Assembly: GCA_904066235.2 (NCBI GenBank)
Contig: CAJFCV020000002.1
Coordinates: 4,712,001-4,776,000 of the forward strand
DNA length: 64,000 nucleotides
Direction of reading: 5' to 3'
Source: Bursaphelenchus xylophilus
Lineage: Eukaryota; Nematoda; Chromadorea; Rhabditida; Aphelenchoididae
Part shown: positions 22,611 to 33,698 of the stretch, piece after piece
How positions within the stretch are numbered: position 1 is the first letter of the stretch
Layout of the letters: each line of letters opens with the position of its first letter
The notes under the pieces: model-generated
The model's database searches: none
Seen by the model: the letters and a program-made list of their open reading frames with translations, nothing else
Told to the model about the DNA's origin: nothing
Position numbers and translations under genes: made by a program

Positions 22611-24334
22611 ATGTCGTCTTCACGGTTTGCACTCTCTGCGGATGAAAATTCCAAAAATTTTGATCAGAAAAGTTTTTGCGGCACTTTTAATCCGAATTTT
22701 TCTATTGGAAAACTGAAGTGAGTTTACGTTAAAAATAGTCTCAAACAAATAAAGCGCGCTTTTTTACAGTTATTTTTTTTGATTTTCAGGAAGTTAATAG
22801 TACTATTTATTTTCTCATCTGCTGCTTTCGCTTTTTTTGCCTACGAATACCACTGTAATATGCAAATTCGTCAAAAAGAAGGGAGAGAAGCGGAAGTCCG
22901 TCGACAAATTTGGATGAACTTGTTACCTTTGAACGACACTTACATCGTTTTGTCATCAGATCTCAATTTTTACTACTTATTGCATGTCCCGGTCGCTGCG
23001 ATGTATTGGATTGGGAAGGGAGTAAAGGTGTTACTCGTCATTGTTCTCAGGGATAACGAGGATGCAACTGATCATGATTTCGCGCTGATGGAATTAATAA
23101 ACTTTTTGGAGGGCGAAATGAATGTAAGCAGGGGTTGCGATTTTGATTATGTTTCAGCGAAAAAATTAAGTGCCGCCGTGGCGAGTGTTTGACTAGGTTT
23201 TGATGAGACTTGGAGGCAAAATGAAATCAAATCTTTGTGTAAAACGTCTGTATTAAATTTGACAGAAATCGCTGTGAAATTTATGACAAAAAGTAATATT
23301 GTCTATCATGCTACCGCCTTCAAATCAGTTACTAAAATTACATGTAGTGTGCTTTCAAAAAAAGCTGAACACGTTTGACGGCCTTCCTTTCATCAGAACG
23401 TTGCCCTTTTCAGGTGAAAGTGATCTACTACCGTAACTACACGATCCCTTCTTCCCAATTCTCCCAAACAGTCAGAGCTTTTGCCGCAGGCTCTGAGTTC
23501 GCCCATACTTTGGATCCGGATAAAACGGTCTTCGTTACAAGCGACGTTGACTTTTTCCCCCGCAATATATCATCTCATATCCCGAACACCCATCGAGGAA
23601 AAGAAATAATGACATACGGCCCCGATGGCACCGATTATATTCGATGGTTCGGCGAGAAATACCATATGTACAGCATGACTTCAGTGGGGATGACGTTGAG
23701 GCGGTGGAGGGAGGTCATTGGTAAGTTTTTATAATTACAACTATACGGTTCATTAAAGCTCAAATCAAAGGCCAACGTATTTTCTTCTAGGCATCCCACA
23801 CGACCAACCAGTCGATGGGAAGTTTATTGACAGCTACATCAACAAGACATTTGACAATAGGATTCATCGGCAAGGGATGTATTGGCGATGGTTTTTGGAT
23901 CAACGATTCGTGAGCCTCAAAATTAAGCGTTGGATTGATAAAAATGAGGAAAAGTAAGGTGCCAAACATCAATTCAAAGATTATTCTACAGGTTTCGTGA
24001 AATATCTGAAAGGTCTTGCTCAGGAGAGCGATTAGACCGAAAATATTGGCCAAGTGCTGAAGAACTGGAGAAAATGAATCTCTGGGAAAAGTATGAAAGC
24101 GCTCATCTAACTCCTGGAATCGTATATGAGCAAATTTGGAACGTAAATATGCCATTTTACAAGAAGATATTCACTGAAGACCAAATTAAACAACTGGCGG
24201 GGATCAGAGAAAAGGTTTTGTCAGCAAGGGATATCAAAAAATACGTTACACATTCGTATCATCCAGAGTTCCAGAATGCCTTCTGGAAGACCATTTATAA
24301 TATGGACGATATGCTTAACAAAACTCAGCATTAA
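22611..24334 (+). CDS. Array copy 7: glycosyltransferase-like type II membrane protein
   Basis: Exons 22611-22717, 22790-23123, 23414-23720, 23791-23953 and 23992-24334 give about 417 residues. It is the closest paralog of copy 6, sharing coding sequence, introns and about 650 bp upstream. The tail exon is three codons longer than in copy 6. The anchor (KKLIVLFIFSSAAFAFFAY) and charged stem are the same type. The core keeps SDVDFFP, LRRWREVIG, WRWFLDQRFV and ESAHLTPGIV; the CCG motif is again replaced (YGPDGTDY). An AATAAA lies at about 24,361. High similarity in introns implies a recent duplication or gene conversion with copy 6. Confidence 0.87.
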
Positions 24335-25560
24335 ACAATGTGTTGTATAAAATACGGCTCTAATAAAACTGAAAATAAAATCATCGCTGGACATTACTCT
24401 TCTTTGGATTAAATGCTCTTTTTTAGAATCAACTTCTTCTTTATTGTTAATACATGATGCTCGTAACACCCCAAGAAATAATGCTTCGTGGAAGCAAGCT
24501 TTGCCAAGAAATATTTACATTCAAAGCCGTATCACCCCGAGATGATTTATCTCCTTGAAAGTTCGCTGATCATACATAATAACCTGACTTTTTCACATCC
24601 ATAACTGTGCATTGTTAATTACTCTCCAACACTACCGTATACATTGCTTGTTTGCCCTCGTTCCCACATATATTTCAATCAGAAATGTCCCGGTCTGGAT
24701 CACAAGAAGAACCAAATTTTATTCACTCTACACCCGATTTCCGGAATAATCCTTCTTTATCTCCGCTTAATTTGACCATCAAAGATCATAGGCAGAAAAA
24801 GTCGAGAATAACTCGTTCCTTGCGACTTCTTGCGACCTTTTTAAGTTTGTCTAAATGAAGGGTTTACTGCGTAAAAATTAAAAGTTTTTAGACTTTTAAA
24901 GAAGGGCGGATTAATGCAAAACGCACCCATTGTTTTGCTAGACGTTACATAGGTTAGCTGTTATTTCAAACAACCTTTCTTGATGCAAAGGACAAAGTTT
25001 GGAACTCAAGAAGTTTTATCAGATGTTGCATAATAAATACACATTTTTTTAACTTGTGGGTCAACCATTATGACTAAAGTGAGCAAAATCAATCCCAATC
25101 CCACACAATGCCGGACAAGGCTGGCCTTGAAAAAACAAAGTCTGAACACAATGCCCGGCCCTCACCTCGGGATGGTCAGACCAATTCAAAAATTTTAGAG
25201 GCCCGCCTTGGACTTATAAGCCCAATAGTAATCTTTTTTCATGAAAATGGTAATGGCCAGCGTGGCAATGTCTGATTCCTTTTTTTTAGAAATTAAAGTC
25301 GTCTATTTTCGGAATAAAGTCACTTCCGGCGCTCGTTGCCCTCAGATTAGTCAATTTTAAGCCAAATGTATCTTGTTGTCAATCGGAACATGATAGTCCT
25401 TGCCCTCTACCATTAATTCCAACTACGTCATGGAAAGTAGACTATGAATTTTATAGGAAATAATAGCATTAAAATCCATGGTCTTCTGCGAAGTGACTTT
25501 CCCAAACAATCGGTATTTAAATGCCCGAGGGCTTACAGATTCGGGGTTGCTTTGTCGGAC
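24335..25560. other. Region between array copies 7 and 8
   Basis: No convincing gene. An ORF at 24,652-24,858 is basic and Ser-rich with no recognised domain. From about 25,320 to the copy 8 start the sequence closely matches the stretch upstream of copy 9 (about 30,325-30,562), so it is part of that duplicated unit and may hold the shared promoter. Confidence 0.5.
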
Positions 25561-27649
25561 ATGTATATCAGCAGGTCAGTTACATTTTTAGTGCTCCCAA
25601 AAGACACATGAAGAATATTTTCTAAAAGAAATATTTTTTTAGCCGAACAATATTTGTGATATCAGTGATTGTAACAACATTGCTCATCTTCAACAGCTTC
25701 AATCATGTCTCTTTTTACAATTACTACGACCAAGCCGAGTTTATTCGTGGGATCATGAATTCGGCCGTACAGAAAAATGGCGAATTTGACCATGTATATG
25801 TTGTTTTATCATCAGATCTTAATCTATATTACTTTGTTCACATGCCAATTATTGTGCAATATTGGAAGAATTTAGGGATAAGAACATATCTGATGATCAC
25901 TTTGAAGGAGGGAGAGAGAATTGAGGACGATGAGGCCGCTAAGAAAGTTGTCGAATTTGTCGAGGGGCAAGGGGTAAGCACAAGACAAAAAATAATGTAT
26001 ACTAATGTATACCCAACGTTTTTAGCTTGCACTTTGTAGAATTAACTTGAAAAACTCTGAAATTTTTAAATCCTATGCACTTTTAAGGATTAAACTACGC
26101 AATTTTTCTAAAAAATCATTGTTTTCAACAGCATGACGTTAGTCAAACCTTGTAGTTCCCACTTTAAGACCATGTATGTAGTGTTCAAAGCTGAACAAAA
26201 GAGCTTCTTTTCAGGCTGCAATCGCCTATTTCCAAAGCAAGAAGATAAAGTCCGGCCAATTCGCCCAAACTCTCCGCTGTTTTGCCGCTGGCACTGAATT
26301 CGCTCACACCCTGGACCCCAACAATACCATATTCATCACGAGCGATGTTGATTTCTTCCCGAGTAAGACCGAATTTCATGTCCCCAATCTCATGAAGGGC
26401 GAGGAAATTTTGTTCTATGACAAAAGTTGCTGTGGAAACATCAATTGGAAGGATGTGAAGTTCGAGATGTACATCATGATTACAATTGCAATGACATTAA
26501 ATAGATGGAGGGAAACTATGGGTAAGGCGTACGGAGATCACGATGATATTGTTCTAGGACTGTCTCATGTGGTCCCAGTCGACAGCGACTTTGTGGAGGA
26601 CTATATAAACCAAACTTTCGACGGGGAAGTGGGGAAAATGGACCAATGGGGACAATGGTTCTTGGACCAGAAATTCTTTGGCCTCAAATTTTGGCAATGG
26701 AAGAAAACACATAGAAAAGAGTGAGTAATATCGTAAGACGGTTGGCGAATGAAGTGCGCAATCAAGTTGCGCCAAGGCCACATATCAATTCCTAAAAATA
26801 CAAGGCCTTGCAAGGTTTGCTTTTCGGGAACGGAGGAGACTTCAACGTTCTTTATAAACGGGTGCTCAATGCGTAGAGCTTTGTGAGACAAAAATTATTA
26901 ACTAATAATTAGTTAGCAAGTAGTAGTACTTTTTATAACGTTCTTTCCCTTTACTAATAATTTTCACCCCTCCGCCATGCCTCCAACCAATTGCAACCTA
27001 TTCATAGGTTTGGTGCTCCTTTCACAATACGTGGGCAGTTCTGGAAAATTTAAAGATTAAAATCTCTTTAATATCGAGAATTCAGATGTCATCATTGTGA
27101 TTTCGCAAACGTAGCATCAACAGATTTCGCCCGCTTATGCAAATCCTCTTTCATAAACTTGCAGGCATCACTTTTGTTGCCCACGGCGAAGCCAGAGACT
27201 CGCGAAAACATCATGAAACTTTACATATCATTATAAAAGACACCATTCTGTAAAAAAACACAAAGAGTTCTTTCAGATACCATCGAATCATCCGCAACAT
27301 CGATCGCCGCGGCCAACCTCGTCTGGAGAGGAAATGGTGGCCAAAAGATGAGGAGTTGGAGAAGATAGATGACATCTGGAAGACATACGAAAGCGCCCAC
27401 ATTACTCCAGGGATTTTCTTGGACAACGTTTGGGCCAAAAATCTCGTATTTTATAAGAAAATATTCCCGGAGAGTCAAGTCCAGCAGTTTTCGGAATTCC
27501 GAGATTCTCTGCTCCCATTGATGAACATCACGGAGACCATGCAGCGACATTATCATCCAGAACAGAACGATCAATATTGGAACAAAACTTTCGCTCAGAA
27601 GGGAATGCTGGGCGACGGAAGGTCAGTACAACAACATGGAAAAATCTAG
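25561..27649 (+). CDS. Array copy 8: glycosyltransferase-like type II membrane protein, short cytosolic tail
   Basis: Exons 25561-25574, 25643-25973, 26215-26521, 26558-26720 and 27277-27649 join to about 395 residues. The start at 25,561 is chosen because the upstream ATG at 25,521 would join exon 2 out of frame. The first exon then encodes only MYIS plus two bases of the next codon, so the anchor (RTIFVISVIVTTLLIF) begins almost at the N-terminus. The core has VVLSSDLNLYYFVHMPII, SDVDFFP, SCCGNINWKD, LNRWRETMG, WGQWFLDQKFF and ESAHITPGIF. Intron 3 is only 36 nt and in frame without stops, so it could be read through. I call it an intron because the exons on both sides then have exactly the family lengths of 307 and 163 nt. 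Confidence 0.85.
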
Positions 27650-28702
27650 AAGGCTCTACTTGTTGAAACATTTTATTATTTATTCAATTTTTGACCGTTT
27701 TACGCATTTTCTAATATTAAACTTGGTGTTTTTAGAAGTTTTAAAGTCAATTTAAGAGTGAAGGAATAAGAATTGGTTCTCGAGCTAGAGAATGCTTGCT
27801 GGATTCGCTACCAATTCAAAAGTAGCGGAAACCTCAATTTGCAACACCAAAAAACAAGTCGGAAGCAAATCAGTTTTTTCGCGACCTCCTCGAAGAGGAG
27901 GTAGCAAATCGGCCATTTTGCGACGACGCAAAATTGAGAGGTAGCAAATCCATGGATTTGCGACGTCCCAAATTAAGCCCCGCCCCCTCAGTTTTTTTGG
28001 GTCTGAAGAACATTTGTTTTTCCACAATATTGCTCAGATATGGCCCAAGAGTCAATGGCTGGGGTTGAAGAAGATGGCCGCATACGGATGTTCCTGGAAA
28101 TCAAAAGCAATATAAAATTTCCTTCTCATTTTTAGATAAAAAGACCTTCATATTTACCTCATAGTGCAAGTGTCTAATCCGAGCATCGAAATGGACATAG
28201 TCTTGTGCAAAAATACGGCCGACGGGAGTGAAATTAATTCCAGGTAACAATTTCAAGGTCTAAATTACTTAAAAAACCAAGTAATAATACTTATATTCAA
28301 TCTTACCTCCTCTAGCAACTATCACACGATTTGTCCTTTGTTCAATTTCATTGTTTTTGTTGCCTGAAAACCGTTTTATAAAGATTTTTGCCATGAATAA
28401 TATTAAAAAAATTGGAAAATTTTGTCTAAAATCAAAAAAAAAACAAAACAGCTTACCATGGAGTCAAAAAGCCTTGCTTTGCCGCCAATGTCGTCCCCGA
28501 TGTTTATGACGATCTTCTTGAGTCGGTTTATCTTCAGATTCAGCCTCTCTGATCAATTGGCCAACTTCAACAAGAAGAAACATAAGAAAAGAAGAAAAAG
28601 GAATTTATGAAGTGGCGAATGTTTTCGCGGCGGGACGTGAAAAGGAAATGATACAAAGTCTGCAAACGTTTTTTAGGCATAATTTTCGTGGCATCTAATT
28701 TA

Positions 28703-29909
28703 TTAGGCGTAGAAGTATTGTCGTGCCGTTTGTCTGGCCCATAATTTCAATCAAAACATACAATTTTTACACTAAATCTTATCCAATTTTATATTCTATT
28801 ATCAATTCCGAGGGGTTTTCACAATTTGGCCAACTTTCAAATCTATCAAAGAAAAATTTTGGCTGTTTTGAAGCCATCTAGATATCAACCCAATTTTTGG
28901 CATCGCGATGCCAAAAATTCAACAAAGCGCTGCTGCCAGATCGTGTTCCGTCTAGAGGTGGCAATCGGGCTGGGCCGGCCCGGCCCGGCCGGGCCCGGTG
29001 ATTGGGCCGGGCCGGGCCGGGCCTGAGCAGATTTGAAAAAGCCCTGGGCCGGCCTGACCGCTTCGGCCCGCGGGCCGGGCCGACACTTTCGGCCCGGCCC
29101 GGCCCGGAAGGTAGATAAGTAAAAAAAAATTTAATGCTAAACCAGCAAAATAAAGCACAAATGCTTTGTAGAATGGATAGAAATTAGATTAAACCTTTTT
29201 TGACTTATACGCTGTTTTACTACCTTTTAAAATTATGTATATGTATAGGTAACTTATTATGTATATGTAAAATCCCACCCAAATATGCAAGGGTCGGGCA
29301 AAAATCTTCGAATTTTTTATGATAAATTTAAAAATTTCACTGTAATTTTGATTCCTTGATGTAAATGAAAGTGTTTAAACAGTTTTTGGTTATCCATGTA
29401 CCTTATAACGTCCATACGTTTATATAGCTAACTTCCTATAGGATTAAAAAATTCAACACAATCCAACTTTTTGGCTAGGTTTTAGCTACCTGTACGGATG
29501 TTCCAGTCATCCGACTTTTTAATTTACACGTAAAAATCTTCTGGAAAGCATAAGAACTTGGAGTAGAAAGTGCTAAGACTTTTATCCAGCTTTTCTGTAT
29601 TAGCGGGCCAAACCGGGCCGGGCCGGCCTGGGCTTTCACCGGGCCGGGCCGGGCCTGAGCAAATTTGAAAAAGCCCTGGGCCGGCCTGGTTACTTCGGCC
29701 CGCGGGCCGGGCCGCAAAAATCGGCCCGGCCCGGCCCGATTGCCACCTCTAGTTCCGTCGGTCGAAACCAGTGATAATCTGACAGTGCTGCGTCCGGAAA
29801 ATGTCGCGGGTGGGGTAATACTTTCGAACTCGGCGGTTCTAGGATGCCCTTGACCAGTTTTTCAACATGGGGTTTGGCGTCATCATGCAGCAAAATAAAA
29901 ATTGGTCAT
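28703..29909 (-). mobile_element. Truncated mariner remnant, split by a hAT-type element
   Basis: From TTAGGCGTAGAAGTATTGTC at 28,703 to 28,952 and again from 29,752 to 29,909, the sequence matches the mariner at 14,929-16,126. On the minus strand the second part encodes LHDDAKPHVEKLVKGILE and LSDYHWFR, characteristic of mariner transposase. The far end of the element is missing, cut off where the outer inverted repeat begins. Confidence 0.8.
28953..29751. mobile_element. Non-autonomous hAT-type element with 8-bp target duplication
   Basis: This 799-bp element starts TAGAGGTGGCAATCGGGC and ends with the exact reverse complement. It is flanked by a perfect 8-bp direct repeat GTTCCGTC (28,945-28,952 and 29,752-29,759). 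Inside both ends are ~150-bp stretches of GGGCCGG/CCCGGCC repeats; the middle is AT-rich without an ORF. The intact mariner at 14,929 shows the empty site (GTTACGTC at 15,169-15,176). Confidence 0.88.
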
Positions 29910-30055
29910 GAGAACCAATTCTTATTCCTTCGCTCTTATTTCTAAACAAAACACTGCTATGGAGAAATAAATTTTTGACATACGTCATGATCTTAGCTTA
30001 ATTTAGTCATCACAAATTATAAATCTCTGGATTTCCGATTATCTATCATTTTTAG

Positions 30056-30325
30056 TGAATCGTGGACTCTGACGTTCTCAGCGTGCGCCTTGAAGACTTT
30101 GATGAGCTCCTCGATTCTCGATTTATCCGAATTGTCAGCACATTCAACGAGCACCTCATAGCATCCTTCGTGAGTTTTGGAGGGGCAAGATTCAATATGG
30201 GTGAGCCTTACACGCTTTTCCCAAAAGAAAAAACGTGTGTATACTATACGGTTCGGAATACGGTTCAAAATTAGATGATGGAAGTTCCTTACCTTGAAGA
30301 TTCTGAGGGTTTGAGAAAGAGCTCC
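30056..30325 (-). pseudogene. Fragment of the phenylalanine hydroxylase gene (ACT-domain exons)
   Basis: About 265 bp closely matches 38,455-38,720 of the hydroxylase gene, in the same orientation. It includes part of exon 3 (reading [20 protein letters not shown] on the minus strand), the intron and the end of exon 2. It lies alone between array copies 8 and 9 with no other hydroxylase exons nearby, so it cannot make enzyme. Because the intron is copied, it came from genomic DNA. Confidence 0.85.
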
Positions 30326-30562
30326 CAGTTCCGGCGCTCGTTGACCTCTTATCAGTCAATTTTAAGCCAAATATATCTTGTTGTCAACCGGAACATGATA
30401 GTCCTTGCCCTTTACCACCAATTCAAACTGCGTGGAAAGTAGACTATGAATTTTATAGGAAACAATAACATTAAAATCCATGGTCTTCTGCGAAGTAACT
30501 TTCCGAAATAATCGGTATTTAAATGCCCGAGGACTTACAGATTCGGGGTTGCCTTGTCGGAC

Positions 30563-33057
30563 ATGTATATCAGCAGGTGAGTTTCATTTTTAGTGCGTTT
30601 AAAAGGCACATGAAGAATATTTTCTAAAAGAAATATTGTTTTAGCCGAACAATATTTGTGATATCAGTAATTTTAACAACATTCCTCATCTTCCACAGTT
30701 TCAATAATGTCTCCTTTCACAATTACTACGACCAAGCCGAGTTTATTCGCGGGTTCATGAACAAGGATGTCCAGGAGAAAGGCCCATTTGACCATGTCTA
30801 TGTTGTTTTATCATCAGATCTTAACCTATATTACTTTGTTCACATGCCAATTATTGTGCAATATTGGAAGAATTTTGGGATAAAAACATATCTGATGATC
30901 ACTTTGAAGGAGGGAGAGAGAATTGAGGATGATAAGGCCGCTAAGAAAGTTGTCGAATTTGTCGAGGGGCAAGGGGTAAGTGAAAAAAAATGTATACTAA
31001 TGTATATCTCCCACATTTTTTGCTTGCACTTTGTAGAATTAACTTGAAAAACTCTGAAATTTTTAAACCCTTTGCACTTTTAAGGATGAAAAGAGAGTTT
31101 CTTACAGATGAAGCTTCTCATAACAAGGGCCGGACATTTCGGAAAAACGATCAAATCAGAATCTTTTGATATTTTGCACAGCTGCTATACTATGATAGTT
31201 GAACGTCAGCCTGAATTTTTAGTTTTGAAAATTTCCGTGTACAGGGGTTATTGTAGGTACAATTTTCAGAGAGATTGGGTCCGTGTGTAAAAACCCCAAG
31301 GAGTAAAAGCACAAAACCAAGCTATTTTACGTTTTCGGCCATGGGGAATATCTTCATAATTGACACCTTTGTCCTAGGATGTAGTCTTCGACTATTTTGA
31401 AAAATGGTACCATTTAGAATATAACTTTTTTGCAGAGAACTTGTCTCAACTTTAGAAACCTCTCAGAAATACTTTGCCATAGATGTAACAACATACCAAA
31501 AATGCACAAAAGTAAAAGGGGTGGTTTTGGAGTTATGGTACTTTAACCCCCATATACGGTAATTTTCAAAACTTAAAATTCACGCTGACGTTCAGCTATC
31601 ATAGTACAACAGCTATGCAAAATATCAATAGATTCTGAGTTGGTCGTTTTTTCGAAATGTCCGGGCCATGCTTCGAGTTGTAAAAAACTCTCTTTTAAAC
31701 TATGCAACTTTTCTAATAATCATTGTTTTAGACAGCATGATGTTAGTTAAACCTTGTACTTTAAGACAATGTATGCAGTGTCCAAAGCTGAACAAAAGAG
31801 CTTCTTTTCAGGCTGCAGTCGCGTATTTCCAAAGCAAGAAGATCAAGTCCGGCCAATTCGCCCAAACTCTCCGCTGTTTTGCCGCTGGCACTGAATTCGC
31901 TCACACCCTGGACCCCAATAATACCATATTCATCACAAGTGATGTTGATTTCTTCCCGAGTAAGACCGAATTTCATGTCCCCAATCTCACGAAAGGCGAG
32001 GAAATTTTGTTCTATGACAAAAGTTGCTGTGGGGACATCAATTGGAAGGGTGTGAAGTTCGAGATGTACATTATGATTACAATTGCAATGACATTAAATA
32101 GATGGAGGGAAACTATGGGTAAGGCGTACGGAGATCACGATGATATTGTTCTAGGACTGTCTCATGTGGTCCCAGTCGACAGCGACTTTGTGGAGGACTA
32201 TACAAACCAAACTTTTGATGGGGAAGTGAACAAAATGGACCAATGGGGACAGTGGTTCTTGGACCAGAAATTCTTTGGCCTCAAGTTTTGGCAATGGAAG
32301 AGGACACATAGAAAAGAGTGAGTGTAGTAAGACGGTTAGTGAATGAAGTACGCAATCAATAATATCTTTTTTACATAACGTTCTTTCCCCTTACTAATGT
32401 TTTACGCCCCTCCGCCATGCTTCCGACCAATTGCATCCTATTCATAGCTGTGGTGCTCCTTTCACAATACGTGGGCAGTTCTGAAAACCAAATCGCTCTA
32501 ATATGGAGAATTCAGATATCATCATTGTGATTTCGCAAACGTAGTATCAACAGATTTCGCCCGCTTATGCAAATCCTCTTTCATAAACTTGCAGGCATCA
32601 CTTTTTTTGCTCACGGCGAAGCCTGAGACTCGCGAAAACATCATGAAACTTTACATATCATTATACGAGACACCATTCTGCAAAAAAAAACACAAAGAGT
32701 TCTTTCAGATACCATCAAATCATCCGCAACATCGATCGCCGCGGCAAACCTCGTCTGGAGAGGAATCATTGGCCAAAAGATGAGGAGTTGGAGAGGATAG
32801 ATGACATCTGGAAGGCATACGAGAGCGCCCACATTACTCCAGGGATCTTCTTGGACAATGTTTGGGCCAAGAATCTCCTGTTTTATAAGAAAATATTCCC
32901 GGAGAGTCAAATCCAACAGTTCTCGGAATTCCGGGATTCTGTGATCCCATTGATGAACATCACGGAGACCATGCGACGACATTATCATCCAGAACAAAAC
33001 GCTCCATATTGGAACGAAACGTTCTCTCAGAAGGGAATGCTGGGCAATGGCACATAA
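30563..33057 (+). CDS. Array copy 9: glycosyltransferase-like type II membrane protein, short cytosolic tail
   Basis: Exons 30563-30576, 30645-30975, 31812-32118, 32155-32317 and 32709-33057 give about 387 residues, parallel to copy 8. The N-terminus is again MYIS followed directly by the anchor (RTIFVISVILTTFLIF). The core has VVLSSDLNLYYFVHMPII, SDVDFFP, SCCGDINWKG, LNRWRETMG, WGQWFLDQKFF and ESAHITPGIF. The 36-nt intron 3 is identical to that of copy 8. Intron 2 is 836 bp because of a ~610-bp inverted-repeat insertion that copy 8 lacks. The C-terminus is ten residues shorter than copy 8, owing to an earlier stop. It is the last copy in the array within this window. Confidence 0.87.
31088..31697. 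mobile_element. Inverted-repeat element in intron 2 of array copy 9
   Basis: The ends AAAAGAGAGTTTCTTACA... and ...TGTAAAAAACTCTCTTTT are inverted, and the complementarity continues for about 150-180 bp inward (including GGGCCGGACATTTCGGAAAA at 31,129). The equivalent intron of copy 8 passes straight across this point. No ORF of note. Confidence 0.75.
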
Positions 33058-33698
33058 AGAATGCGGGAAAATAACGTCAGTACAACGACATGGAAAAATT
33101 AGAATAGCTTTACTTGTTGAAACATTTTATTATTTATTTATTAAATTTTGACCGTTTTAGGCATTTTCTAAAATTAAACTTGATGTTTTTACAAGTTTTA
33201 AAGTCTATTTCTAGACAAAATAAGTACTGTTATGCAGAAATAAATTGTTGACATACGTCATGATCTTAACTTAATTTGGTCATCACATCTCTGGATTTTC
33301 GATTATCTATCAGGTATTTTAGTGTTTGAAGGCCAATGTTTCTTTCCAGAGGTGGTTGCTTTGTTGTTAACTTGCTTGAAATTACCAAATTTTATTTCCC
33401 AATCACCCTCCAGCGTTCTTTTTCTTCTCATTTCATAAATATTTTCATTTCCTTTGTTTCTTCTCCCACTACAATTACAATTTCCTAGCACGTTTTGATC
33501 GGATTGTATCTTTTTGCACGTAAATTTAACTCGATAACAATTCAAAACAACCTCCAATTCTATGAGGGCATCAGAAAAAGGATGATAAGAGAGAAGGGGC
33601 CTTTAGAACTCACTCTGATCAGTCATCGCCGCCTTGTCGTGGCTGATAAGGACCTTCTGGAAGGTGCTATATAAACGAGGGAATTCCCCAAAAGAGCA
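33058..33698. other. Region after the array, before the minisatellite element
   Basis: The first ~240 bp is the copy 9 3' region, which parallels that of copy 8. A TATA-like TATATAAACGAGGG occurs near 33,668, just before the repeat-rich element. No exon is evident after it. No gene called. Confidence 0.4.

Larger units (their letters stand above)
27755..29936. mobile_element. Composite TA-flanked insertion with ~27-bp terminal inverted repeats
   Basis: The ends AGAGTGAAGGAATAAGAATT (27,755 on) and its near-exact reverse complement (ending 29,936) are flanked by TA. Sequence on either side matches the uninterrupted stretch downstream of array copy 9 (about 33,200-33,230), so the whole ~2.2 kb is an insertion there. 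It contains unrelated palindromic sequence near 27,900-27,980, a mariner remnant and a hAT-type element. No transposase ORF for the outer element is seen. Confidence 0.65.

Noticed and set aside
25521..25574. Upstream ATG of array copy 8 giving a longer cytosolic tail
   Set aside because: It would join exon 2 in the wrong phase; the ATG at 25,561 joins correctly and matches copy 9.
28960..29120. GC-rich blocks as a CpG island or coding sequence (Gly/Pro/Arg-rich ORFs)
   Set aside because: They are GGGCCGG repeats at the inner ends of the hAT-type element and are mirrored at its other end.
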